Shown here piece after piece: positions 35,800 through 46,910 of a DNA stretch of 64,000 nucleotides. Each line of letters opens with the position of its first letter. Within the stretch, counting starts at the first letter, position 1. Both the position numbers and the translations under genes were made by a program. Source of the stretch: Brasenia schreberi (taxonomy: Eukaryota > Streptophyta > Magnoliopsida > Nymphaeales > Cabombaceae); assembly GCA_036023115.1 (NCBI GenBank), contig JAYKKT010000046.1, forward strand, positions 4,775,001-4,839,000. Reading direction: 5' to 3'. A model generated the notes under the pieces. The model made no database searches. It saw only the letters and a program-made list of their open reading frames with translations, and was not told the DNA's origin.

Positions 35800-37995
35800 C
35801 AGTGGCGGACGTACGTTAACTTTGGTATAGGTCGAACGAGAGCTGGCTAGGTCCCAACTCATGGCTTTCGTGCTCGACGGCATCGGCCGAACATTAAAGG
35901 GAAGGGATCTCTGCGGAACGCCATTTTTCGGAAGCGGGTTTTGTGGAATCGTGAGGTCATTTTCGTCTCGCCCTCTTACTCTTCCTTTGGCCCTCTCGTA
36001 TTAAAAGTGATGTGTATACATGATAATGAAATCAGGGTATGTGCTGAGGTGGTTTTGATCTTAGGATTCATGATGAAGGATAAATTTGTAAGGGCGTGGC
36101 CATTCTCGGCAGCCCATCACGGTAATGTTCTGATTGGACCGTGTTCACGGTTACATAAAGAATGCCGACAGAATCAAAACCGCCGAACCGTTAACGGATT
36201 GCAATGTAACGGTTCAGTTAAAACGGTTTCGAAAAGCCCAACCGAAAGTTAAGAGCACGTGCTACTCTATAAATAATAAATACAAAGCAGTACACACGGT
36301 ATAAATAATGGAAATACATAAAAAAACACGAGGCAAAATCCGGTGTATGAAAACCCCGGATTCATGATGAAGGATAAATTTGTAAGGGCGTGGCCATTCT
36401 CGACAACCCACCATGGTAACGGTCGGATTGGACCATGTTCACAATTATAGAGAGAATGGCCGACATAGAATCAAAATTGTCAGATCATTACAGGATTGCA
36501 ATGTAACTATTCGGTTAAAACGGTTTCGAAAAGATCAGCCGAAAGTTAGGAGCACGTGCTGCTCTATAAATAATAAATACAAAACAGCACACATGGTATA
36601 AATAATGGAAACATATAAAAAAATATGAGGCAAAATCCGGTGTATGAAAACCCCGGATTCATGATGAAGGATAAATTTGTAAGAGCGTGGCCATTCTCGG
36701 TAACCCACCACCGTAACGGCCGGATTTGGACCGTGTTCACGGTTACATAGAGAATGACCGACATAGTATCAAAACCGGACCCCGGATTGCAATGTAAATG
36801 TTCGGTTAAAGCGGTTTCGGGAAGCCCGCCACGTGCTGCTCTATAAATAATAAATACAGTCTAAATAATGGAAACACATAAAAAAAACACGAGGCAAAAT
36901 CCGGTCTATGAAAACCTCGAAATAAAAAAAAAAAAAAACCACGTAACGTTCCGAGCGTTCATCTTCCGACACGAGGTAAAATCCGGTGTCGGAGGTCGAC
37001 AGAAGCCGGACTCCGACAGAAAGGCAAGAGAATCGCCACAAAATTATCGCCTTGCGTTCCTGTTCCGAGCGTTCATCTTTTCCGGCATTCTGACCGTATC
37101 AACAAAAACCAAAACCAAGCAATTTTCCACGTTAAGTGTCACGTTAAAGTTCGATGAGACGCAATAAATAAATATAGCACCTCGACAGAAAAAAGATAAA
37201 GAAAGAATAAGTAGATGTAGAGTCCTGTGTTTCTTGAAATCTCTATCAAACTTCACTTGTGTTATTCTCATCTTGCTTCTTTTGGTTATCCCTCTGCAGA
37301 TGATTCTTGTCCTTATGCTCCTTTTCTTTCTGATCATGCTCTAGCAGTTCGCTTACTAACATACGCTCATTATTTGTTAGAAATCCTGCAATCTTTTCTT
37401 GGAATATCTTCTTCATGCAGGATTCTTAAGATGGTAGCTTGTTATTTGTGCAAAATCTTTCAATTCGAATCATGTTAGGCTATTTTGATCGTCTTATACA
37501 TCCAGAAAAAACTTGTGCCTTTTCCCGTAATGACTTCATTCAGTTTAGTTGTGCGGAAAATTTTAGATTCATCTCAAACACTAGACTTGGCAATAGTGAT
37601 GGAGAACGAGCAAAACAGAATGATGAAACGTGGAAACAATCATAAGAGACAAGGTTTGCATAGTTGGAGAGAGCTGTTTCTGGCATGGTAGTTCAGTTAT
37701 CAATTTAAGAATTATTGACATTGCATTTTACTCTTCGGAACTTTATTTGCACGTACAAATAACTTACTATAATAAGCTCTTAGTAACATAGCTATTGGTA
37801 GCTCTTTTCAAGTATATCAGTTTCACCCAAATCCCGTGGCAAAATCTTATATTTTCGTTTCCTTGGGTTTTCATTTTCACATTGAGTCCGCCACCACTGT
37901 TGGATCCACCAGAAATTCTAAATTTTTTATGTATTGAAATTATTAAAAGAATTTAAACCCGCCCCACAGGAAACAAGTTTCTGTATCCGCCACTG
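35800..37995. mobile_element. hAT-like element in laccase intron 3 (copy 2)
   Basis: Bounded by CAGTGGCGGA at 35800-35809 and its complement TCCGCCACTG at 37986-37995. Flanking 8-mers are catatata (35792-35799) and catggata (37996-38003), six of eight matching. A 10-bp terminal repeat with an 8-bp target duplication is the hAT pattern. No transposase inside. The interior holds the tandem array and about 900 bp of unassigned sequence, so it would be non-autonomous. Confidence 0.55.
36050..36870. repeat. Tandem array, about three shortened units (copy 2)
   Basis: Landmark GATGAAGGATAAATTTGTAAG near 36068, 36367 and 36665. Units are about 300 bp because the AT-rich and CGGAGGTCGAC parts are missing in most. 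CACGTG about ten bases before TATAAATAA is present in all three (about 36255, 36553, 36830). Confidence 0.85.
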
Positions 37996-39999
37996 CATGG
38001 ATATCATGCATAAGTGTGTCAAGGAGTTTAACAGAGTAATTAATATTTGGAAAAATGGATACAAGCATGCAGCTGAATGGTGGAAATCGGACGTGGAAGC
38101 CGTGATCAATGAAGCACTGGCTTCCGGCGGTGCCCCGAACGTTTCAGATGCTCACACCATCAATGGCCTCCCTGGGCCCTCTTCCGGTTGCCCATCCGAA
38201 GGTAATCACCAAATGAGCGGCTTTCTCAGTTCAATCATCCTCCAGAGCACTTCTTTGATTGTTAAAGTTAGTCATAAATGTTAATAAGATAGAAGATAGA
38301 GAAGTATGCATTGACCAAAATTTCCTACTCTACCTAAAGTGGGATGTGACTTGTTTTGATGATAGTTTTAGTTTTGTTTTAAGCCACAATCACATCAACT
38401 TGAGTTCATCGAGTTGCATTTGGAGAAATCCATGGGTTGTTAATCGTGTTCTGCTTCGAACACGAATGAAAACAAGTTGAGACAAACATGAGCTACTTAT
38501 ATAAATTGGAAAAATAACTTTCAATCGTAATAGTTATTCTAAAATTTCATTTACTAGTGAGGAATGAAGTAAAAAATTTAGTTTTTTTCTCTTCGTAGAA
38601 TTAAAAGATTTTATTATTAAGTTAACTGTATTTTTGCCAGTCAATTATTGGTTAATGTTTTTCTACCACATATATATATAGTAAACTAAATGAGTTAATT
38701 ATGCAAGCCATCCCAAACCAAACATGAAGTTCGATTTATTTACCAACCTTAGTTGGCTAGACTAAGATTATTTCTTCAATTATAATTCCACTTAAATCCG
38801 AAATGAAAATCATGTCTTGCAAGATGAATTATAGTAGTGTGGCATTGATCATGAAGGTCTGTTCAAGTTGGAAGTAAATGCCAGTAAGACGTACATGCTC
38901 CGAATAATCAACGCTGCCCTCCATGAGGAGCTTTTCTTCGGTGTGAAAGATCACAATCTCACTGTGGTTGAGGTAGATGCTTCTTACGTGAAGCCATTCA
39001 CCCCCAAAACGATCTTAATTGCACCGGGGCAGACCACCAACGTGCTCCTTTCTGCCAATAAGACCGGCGGCGGCCGCTACATGATCGCCGCCAGCCCGTT
39101 CATGGACACACCGATCATAGCCATCGATAACCATATAGCCGCTGGAGTTCTCACTACGCCGGAACGCCGGACTCTGCTGCCACTACCATTCTCAATCTTC
39201 CAGCTTGAAACAACACCTCGGAAGCCAACAAGTTCACCGATTCACTACGTAGCTTGAATTCGAAAAGTTTCCCGGCAAAAATGCCGAAGAAGATCAATCA
39301 TTCACTCATCTTCACTGTCGGTCTCCTTGCTCTTCATGCAACGGCAGCCGGGTTGTCAGCACTGTGAACAACATCTCCTTTGTGATGCCGACCACTGCGT
39401 TGCTTCAGGCCCACTACTTCAACAGCTCCGGCGTCTTCACTGACGATTTTCCGGCAAAACCTCCGGTGGGCTTCAACTACACAGGAAACCCGCCTGCGAA
39501 CATTGTCGCCCAAAATGGTACCAGACTGCCCTTCAACTCGACCGTGGAGATTGTGCTTCAAGACACTAGCATCATAGCTCTTGAAAACCACCCGGTTCAC
39601 CTCCATGGTTCAACTTCTTCGCCGTTGGCAGGGGCATCGGAAACTTCAATCCAAAGAATGATCGGAAGAAATTTAATCTTCATGATCCTATTGAAAGGAA
39701 CACGATTGGCGCTCCATCCGGTGGATGGGTTGCTTTGAGATTCAGAGCCGATAATCCAGGTAAAATAGAAGATTACTTTACTACTGATTAAGAATTTTAT
39801 CAACATGAAATAGCTCTCTTTGATTAAGTTGTTGGATTTTATCTACTTGAAAAAATTATGCAGGAGTTTGGTTTATGCATTGTCATTTGGAGGTACAGAC
39901 TACATGGGGATTGAAGATGGCTTTCATTGTGGATGATAGCAAAGGAGCTAATCAATCTCTCTTACCACCACCACCTGATCTACCGAAATGCTAACTAAT

Positions 40000-40267
40000 G
40001 TTTGATGAAAATGATTATATACTTCCATTGATTATGATTCTCCTTATTCTCGGAAAAGAGAAAACACCGAGCTAGCTTTTATGAGATATTGCAACCGACA
40101 TTGTATTAATTACCCTTCAACTCAAAAATATATTGAATTTGTTTTGATTCTATTTTCTCTTGCATTGAGAGATTCTAATGTTATTGTTCAGGTCATGTCA
40201 TTGTTTAAGACATCTAGAGTTGTTTCCTCGGACTGTGCATGTTCATGTGATGCAAGCTTACGTTTAC
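40000..40267 (+). repeat. Inverted repeat, arm 1, laccase 3' region (copy 2)
   Basis: Begins just after the laccase stop. Reverse complement at 40813-41070. The loop contains a long (TA)n. Confidence 0.9.
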
Positions 40268-40285
40268 AAATATTATAAACAAACA

Positions 40286-40290
<5 letters not shown>

Positions 40291-40354
<64 letters not shown>
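40291..40354. repeat. (TA)n microsatellite in hairpin loop
   Basis: About 64 bp of TA repeats. In copy 1 the same site (about 24571-24607) is shorter and interrupted. Confidence 0.93.
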
Positions 40355-40357
<3 letters not shown>

Positions 40358-40812
40358 AAAGTTAGAAGATGCAAATCATAGAAATACAAATTTCATCCAA
40401 ACCAATCTCAACCTTTTAATCAAATATTATTGATGCTTGAAACTAAAAAAAATATGCCCCGTTTTGCAGGTTACTTATTGCTTGTATATATACACGTATT
40501 TACCTTTTTGGTTTTTAGGTGGTTGAGATTAAAAGAGAATATACACCTTTTGGTTTTTAATCTCAAAAATTTATGTCATCCAATTATATATATATATGTG
40601 TGTGTTTGTATATGTTTACATATGAATTGTCTGAATCCTTTCACTTTCTTTCTCTATCTTTATATATCCTCCACACATTCACCAATTGTATCTCACTCAA
40701 GACTCCCCTTTCGGGAAAAATACCATCGGTATCCTCCCAGAAATCAAGCACCAACAACCAACTTTTATATATATTATTTGTTTGTTTGTTTATTTGTTTA
40801 TTTATTAATATC

Positions 40813-41070
40813 AGTAAACGTAAGCTTGCATCACATGCACAGTCCTAAGAAACAACACTAGATGTCTTAAACAATGAAATTACCTGAACAATCATATTAG
40901 AATCTCTCAACGCAAGAGAAAGTAGAATAAAATCAAATTCAATATATTTTTGAGTTAGGGTAACTAATACAATGTCGGTTGCAATATCTCATACAAGCAA
41001 GCTAGCTGGGTGTTCTCTTTTCCGAGAATAAGGAGAACCATAATCAAAGTATATAATCATTTTCATCAAC
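40813..41070 (-). repeat. Inverted repeat, arm 2, laccase 3' region (copy 2)
   Basis: Reverse complement of 40000-40267, carrying the same small deletions as arm 2 of copy 1. The inverted repeat therefore predates the block duplication. Confidence 0.9.
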
Positions 41071-42890
41071 ACTAGTTATATACGTAAACACCAATGAAAC
41101 CTTAATTTATAAAAAGTGCATTTAAATTCGAGCATACTATTACAAATGAATATGTGGAACAACTATCTTGAACTCATGAATTCAAAAAGAGGTGACACTT
41201 TTTTATTTATCATCATGCACAGTTTGTTCTATTTTGAATGGACCTGAAACCAATGGGAGAAGTGGTCGGGGCCAGGTTCGTGGGGAACCTGCTGTTCCCT
41301 GTCGGAGATTTCCTTGTTCTGTCTGTCCCCATCTCCTCGTTTTCATTGTCCAAATCTGCACCATTAGAGTCCGTTCTCCATAGGGAGTGAAGATTTCCCT
41401 TCCCATCAACATCCGTAGTCTTGAGGGTAGCGGTGGTCGGTTTGGACTGCCCTAGTGGCCCAGTGGTTCCATTCAAACCTGAACAGCCTGGAACCGAAAC
41501 CAGGAGCAGAGTCAGGGACCTAGATTACGTTAAGGTTCCACCTTCTGTAAAACCAGAACCAAAACCAAAATTGTAGCCCTGAATGATATTTTGGTTCAGG
41601 GTCAAAAATCCATCTTCAATGTATGTTTTTCTCAAATGAAACGAGAGCAAATCGGACGCGAAACCAGGAAAGAAACCATTGTAGAACCTGACTAAAACTG
41701 AGAGAACTGAAACACAAAGTAGAACCAGAAGGGGGTCGTTTTGGTTCCACTTCCAGGTTTTGGTGGAACTGGAACTTGTTAGTTGTTAGGTTTATCAAGG
41801 GATTGGTAACCACCACCATCATCTTTGCAAAGGATACCAGCTCGGGGGGGGGTGTAATAGAGCGGATTCAAGCCGAGCATTGGCGAGGTTGACTCGGCTT
41901 GTTTGTCCAATTGCTTTGCCCGAGCTCAATCGAGCTTGGATCATTCAGCTCGAGATCAGCTTGATTCATAATCGAGCAACTCGAGCTCGAGTATATTAAG
42001 CTCTAACTAATCGGTAGGCTTTAGTTTGTTCCGGAAAAATCTAAAGCCAGAGGGGTTCACAAAAGAATGAATAAAACTGACATCCTCCATGAAACTTGAG
42101 TAATGATAGAACGGAGGCAAGCAAAACAAATCGTCTCCTGTATTTGAGAGACAGGTCAACTGATCAAAGTGAAGCCAGATGTGTATGAAAAGATATGCAG
42201 AAGCTTATATGAGGGATATGGTTTTACCTTTTAAATGGGTTTTGGATCAGGTCGTTCCAAAAGAAAATGATATACATATACATGCATAATATATAATATA
42301 GCGATTAGATCATGCCACTGCTATGCTCTTCACTTCACTCATGTCTTACAATCACTTTTTAAAGTCACGAGTAAAATAACACTGTTTTTCATTAACTTTT
42401 GAAAACCATTAATTTTTTTGAAGTATAAACGTGTTACATGAAAAAAATAGGTCAACATAAGTGGATACGAAAGAAGTGAGTATAATCTCATTTTCTTATA
42501 TATAGCATATATATCAATGAATAAGCCCAATTGCAGCTTTTCTCGAGCCGAGCTCAAGTAAATCCCCCAGGGAAATCCTTGCACACGGGTTTGAAATTGT
42601 GATGGGACACATCCATCCGCAGGAATCAATTAAACGCCATGCATACACAACGTGAAGAGGGATGTAAGACAAGCAAAGGAAGTTTTATCGAGTGGGCACG
42701 CATTAGTACGGTAAAAAAATTAAAGGAGGAAGAAAGCGTGAGCTTGTAAACGATGGTGATGAATGATGTCTCTTTCTGATACCATTCTTTGAAGATGGGT
42801 TGCAGCAATTCCTGCCGTCAATCACTCCACTGGAGAATCTGATGCACTTGATATTTACCCACTCACATACAGGAGGATCAGCTCTACCAC
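41071..42890. other. Intergenic region between laccase and PRP (copy 2)
   Basis: Colinear with 25289-27114. Contains the same GAGCTCGAGCT-rich stretch (about 41870-42005) and RY-type CATGCATA near 42638. No gene seen. Confidence 0.6.
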
Positions 42891-42898
42891 TATATAAT
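42891..42898 (+). promoter_or_regulatory. TATA box of PRP copy 2
   Basis: TATATAAT 72 bp before the ATG at 42970. Conserved in all three PRP copies. Confidence 0.6.
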
Positions 42899-42969
42899 CT
42901 ATGCATAACCCTGGGTCTAATCACAAACTCTCTCTCTGAATTATCCTTTGGTCTTGGTTGAAGGTAAAG

Positions 42970-44316
42970 ATGGCTCAGGGTAGGCCACCTTGGCTCAGGT
43001 TGGCAACTCAACGTTTTGATCCGCAGCCTCGACCCGTGGTGCCGCCCGCCCGCCTAATACCTAGCTTTAATGTCTTGTTTGGTCAGGCATCAGCACCATC
43101 AGAACCGGCTGGACCAGTACCACCTTCATCGGCATCGACACCAGCGCTACCAGCGCCTGCGCAGATACCAGGACCTTCGCCAGCAGAGCCAGCACCTGCA
43201 TCGGTAGCGACACCACCTTCACCTGCATTACGGCCAACTGCACCCACACCAGCAACACCACCACCGCCACCAGAACCTTCACCTGCACCACCAGCGCCTT
43301 CGTCGGGGCCGACTGTACTGACACCGTCATCGACGTCACCAGCACCAGCGCCAGAGCCAGCGCCACGGACTCCACCGGCACAAACAGCAGAGGTACCAAT
43401 ATCATTAATAGTATCTCCTTCGCCGCCTGCAGTTGAACTGCCACCATTGACGTTACCACCTCCGCTAGAAGAAGCATCACTTGTTCCAGCAGCACCAGCA
43501 CCAATACCACCACCTGCACCATCAACAGCAATGGCACCAGCACCGCCTCCACCTGAGATAGCAGCAGCACCCACACCACCTAAGTCACCACCTGCACCAG
43601 AGGCACCTGAATTAGCACCACCAGCAACATCAGCTCCACAGCCAACGGCCACAACAGAATCACCTACACCATCACCAGTTCCACCTCCACCAATAACAGA
43701 ACGGGCAACAACCCTGCTCCCACTTTCCAAAGAACCTCAACCGCTGCCACAAACTGAGATTTCTCAACTACCCCCACCACCTAAAAGAGGCCTCCCACCG
43801 TCTCAAGCAGGCGGCCCCACTGTGCTTCCTTCCCACCCACCACTTTTCTCTCAGAACACGACAGAGAGAGTCATGGGTCCAAGTCTGAGAGGTAACCGAA
43901 CTGTCGCCATCCGAGACATGGAAGACCAGGGCATGATGACGATCACCGTCGCCGGGGATAACAAGGGGGCCACCATGGACTTGAAGTCGGCCGGCCAGAA
44001 AGATCAGATCACCCCAAACACCGGTCACCATACACAGAAGAACAAAGAGGAAGCTCACGTAGAAGAAGATGACCATGAGTCAAGGAAGAATGAACCAGCT
44101 CCTCAGTACAACTCGGTTTTTGCCGTGATCAACAGCAACGTCCAAAGTGTGAACAACTCCATCGTGTTAGGGTGCCACTGTGCTCATAACAGCCCTGGAG
44201 TTCACCTTACATTAACGGGACATAAGCCCAACTTCAAGCCAGGCCGTGGCATGAAACATGAGCACGAACACAAGGAGGAGCACGTATCTGGGCTCAGCAG
44301 CCCAGAAGCTCATTAG
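42970..44316 (+). CDS. Proline-rich protein with conserved C-terminal domain, copy 2 (448 aa)
   Basis: Open throughout. Same N-terminus and C-terminal domain (DNKGATMDL, INSNVQSVNNSIV, PGVHLTLTG) as copy 1. It lacks 480 bp (160 codons, equivalent to 28001-28480) from the second half of the Pro-rich part and the Lys/Glu-rich linker, and gains two residues (EP) in a PAPA run. Both changes keep frame. With no signal peptide visible, its location in the cell is unclear. Could be an expressed allele-like length variant of copy 1; function unknown. Confidence 0.83.
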   Translation: MAQGRPPWLRLATQRFDPQPRPVVPPARLIPSFNVLFGQASAPSEPAGPVPPSSASTPALPAPAQIPGPSPAEPAPASVATPPSPALRPTAPTPATPPPPPEPSPAPPAPSSGPTVLTPSSTSPAPAPEPAPRTPPAQTAEVPISLIVSPSPPAVELPPLTLPPPLEEASLVPAAPAPIPPPAPSTAMAPAPPPPEIAAAPTPPKSPPAPEAPELAPPATSAPQPTATTESPTPSPVPPPPITERATTLLPLSKEPQPLPQTEISQLPPPPKRGLPPSQAGGPTVLPSHPPLFSQNTTERVMGPSLRGNRTVAIRDMEDQGMMTITVAGDNKGATMDLKSAGQKDQITPNTGHHTQKNKEEAHVEEDDHESRKNEPAPQYNSVFAVINSNVQSVNNSIVLGCHCAHNSPGVHLTLTGHKPNFKPGRGMKHEHEHKEEHVSGLSSPEAH

Positions 44317-44330
44317 GCTCTTGGCTGCAC

Positions 44331-44426
44331 CAGTGGTGGATTCACTTTAGGGCAGGGTGAGGCAAGTGTCCCTCACCCAAAATACAAGTACGCCTCACAC
44401 CCAAAGAATTCCTAAATCCGCCACTG
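44331..44426. mobile_element. Short hAT-type MITE (copy 2)
   Basis: Same 96-bp element as 29029-29124, with CAGTGGTGGATT / AATCCGCCACTG ends. Confidence 0.7.
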
Positions 44427-44831
44427 GCTGCAACTGACGGCCAACTTAGTCAGTTGTTAATTTGAATGCATACAAAGAGTTGTGTTCCTGCAAAACCATC
44501 GGGCATTGATCTCCTAGGACCTGTTCAAGCTCATTCCTGGTTCGAGTCTCAGTGTGGTCAGCCATATACATAATATCGAATAGCTAAAGGTTTCATGTGG
44601 CTCGCTTGGTACTAATAAATCTATCAGTTCTTGCTGTCATTTAATTTACATGCATGGAAATTAAATGTATTTTAACGATTTATACTATGTTTGAACCATG
44701 CTGCAGTGATGCTCATGGTAGAGTTGCTTTCCAACAGACCAACACAATCGGAATGGGTCATAAACCTCAGTTGATCTGTAGAATGCATGCTTGGATAAAA
44801 AAAATATCAACTTTTATATGTTGAAATATCC

Positions 44832-45429
44832 ATTTTTTGTGTTCAGAATGCGGGAAAATCAACACATGAAGAAACTCAATGCTTAGATTCATCTTCCTTT
44901 AATTAATTGACAAATTAGTATGGATCCATCTGTGTGGCCGGGCTACGTGAGATGGCCTGCTACATGGTGAATCAAAAGAGTATCACGATATCGAGCTTGA
45001 ATCCGTTTGCCATGCTAAAAAGAAGGGAAGAATACGGTTTGAAAGAATTTGACGTGAATTATGTAGAGCTCTCCGAAGAGTCATTTAAGTAAAAGCTAAA
45101 GTACGTAAACTGGGCTCTAAAATATGTATGGGTCAGAAAATGTCAGAAGTGGGATTTGTCAATCCATCTTCGCCCATCCATCGATCTTTCTCTTTCTAAA
45201 GTGATAAGGTAGCAAACCTCAAGCCAAAATAATTAAAGAAGACACAAGGTATCTAAGTGAAGTTTATATATATAAGTGTGGAAAAAGGTGCATACGGCTA
45301 ATGACCCGCCAAAAGCCATATATATATTTTTAATCTTAAACACGAATGATATTTGAATGATTGAGATTTGTTTGAATAAAGTTTGCATTTGAATGATTTG
45401 TATTCTCCAACTTATATATATATATATCT
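44832..45429. other. Intergenic sequence after PRP copy 2
   Basis: Single-copy AT-rich DNA with no gene seen, except that 44986-45055 recurs directly after the break in PRP copy 3 (47666-47735). Confidence 0.6.
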
Positions 45430-45630
45430 GTAAACTTAAGCTTGCATCACATGAGCATGCACAGTCCTAAGAAACAACACTTGATGTCTTAAACAATGAA
45501 ATTACCGGAACAATCATATTAGAATCTCTCAATGTTAGAGAAAGGAGAATCAAATCAAATTCAATATATCTTTGAGTTGAAGGGTAACTAATACAATGTC
45601 GGTTGCAATATCTCATACAAGCAAGCTAGC
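45430..45630 (-). repeat. Third copy of the laccase 3' inverted-repeat arm
   Basis: Same orientation as arm 2 of copies 1 and 2. It keeps bases those arms lost (GAGCATGCAC and the GTTGAAGGGTAACT step that match arm 1). No facing arm or laccase accompanies it. It is fused at 45631 to sequence equivalent to about 25707. Confidence 0.85.
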
Positions 45631-46831
45631 CTGGAACCGAAACCAGGAGAACCAAAACCAAAATTGTAGCCCTCAATGATATTTTGGTTCAGGGTAAAAA
45701 ATCCATCTCCAATGTTTTTCTCAAATGAAACGAGAGCAAATCAGACGCAAAACCAGGAGAGACACCATTGTAGAACCTGACTAAAACTGAGAGAACTGAA
45801 ACATCGAGCTTGGATCATTCAGCTCGAGCTCAGCTTGATTCATAATCGAGCAACTCGAGCTCGAGTATATTAAGCTCTAACTAATCGATAGGCTTTAGTT
45901 TGTTCCGGAAAAATCTAAAGCCAGAGGGGTTCACAAAAGCATGAATAAAACCGATATCCTCATGAAATTTGAGGAATAATGATAGAGCGGAGACAAGCAA
46001 AACAAATCGTCTCCTGTATTTGAGAGACATGTCAACTGATCAAAGTGAAGCCTGGTTTTACCTTTTAAATGAGTTTTGGATCATGTCGTCCCAAAAGAAT
46101 ATGATATATATATAATATAGAGATTGTATCGTACCATTACTGTTGCTCTTCACTTCACTCATGTCTTACCATCATTCTTCAAACTCAAAAGTATAATAAC
46201 ATTATTTTTATTGTTTTTGAAAACCTTTAAATTTTTTTAAAGTATACACGTGTCACGCGAAAAACAATAGGTCAACATGAGTAGATATATAAGAAGTGAG
46301 CATAATCTCATTTTCTTATATGTAACATACATATACATATTATATATATATATATATATATATATCAAAACTCGATTAGGCTCGTAAGCATCTTGAGCCA
46401 AGTATTACCAAGCTTGAACTCGGCTCACGAGCACTTTGAGCCCTATTCAAGCTCAATAACACTAAGCCCAATTGCAGCTTTTCTCGAGCCGAGCTCAAGT
46501 AAATCCCCCAGGGAAATCCTTGCACACGGGTTTGAAATTGTGACGGGACACATCCATCCGCAGGAATCAATTAAACGCCATGCATACACAACGTGAAGAG
46601 GGATGTAAGACAAGCAAAGGAAGTTTTATCGAGTGGGCACGCATTAGTACGGTAAAAAAATTAAAGGAGGAAGAAAGCGTGAGCTTGTAAACGATGGTGA
46701 TGAATGATGTCTCTTTCTGATACCATTCTTTGAAGATGGGTTGCAGCAATTCCTGCCGTCAATCACTCCACTGGAGAATCTGATGCACTTGATATTTACC
46801 CACTCACATACAGGAGGATCAGCTCTACCAC
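45631..46831. repeat. Upstream region of PRP copy 3, diverged
   Basis: Discontinuous homology to 25707-27114 and 41490-42890 with several deletions and more substitutions than between copies 1 and 2. From about 46480 onward it is nearly identical to the other copies. Extra GAGC/GCTC-rich sequence lies at 46375-46470. Confidence 0.75.
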
Positions 46832-46839
46832 TATATAAT
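46832..46839 (+). promoter_or_regulatory. TATA box of PRP copy 3
   Basis: TATATAAT 72 bp upstream of the ATG at 46911. Confidence 0.55.
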
Positions 46840-46910
46840 CTATGCATAACCCTGGGTCTAATCACAAACTCTCTCTCTGAATTATCCTTTGGTCTTGGTT
46901 GAAGGTAAAG

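Larger units (their letters stand above)
35035..39994 (+). pseudogene. Laccase pseudogene, copy 2
   Basis: Exons 35035-35121, 35252-35403, 35525-35739, 38073-38201, 38857-39759, 39864-39994. The 152-bp exon 2 and 129-bp exon 4 have the lengths I recall for plant laccases. Exon 3 is 30 bp short, because four codons near QPG and six codons (HIxWLR) of the HAH motif are missing. Exon 3 carries TAA where GPEY is expected. Exon 5 has the shared frameshift after GVL, the TGA at PA*NNTS and a lost base after HLHG. Unlike copy 1, exons 2 and 3 keep frame apart from the TAA, and [10 protein letters not shown] is intact. Copper-ligand losses (YWHG, EVQ) are also present. Less decayed than copy 1 but not able to give an active enzyme. 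Confidence 0.93.
30004..44831 (+). repeat. Segmental duplication, copy 2
   Basis: Second unit with KLCR pseudogene, spacer J, laccase pseudogene and PRP. It lacks both copia insertions and has a 499-bp deletion in KLCR exon 1, a shorter intronic array, and 480 bp missing in frame from PRP. It has expanded (TA)n and (CT)n microsatellites. Diverges from copy 1 at 44832. Confidence 0.93.
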
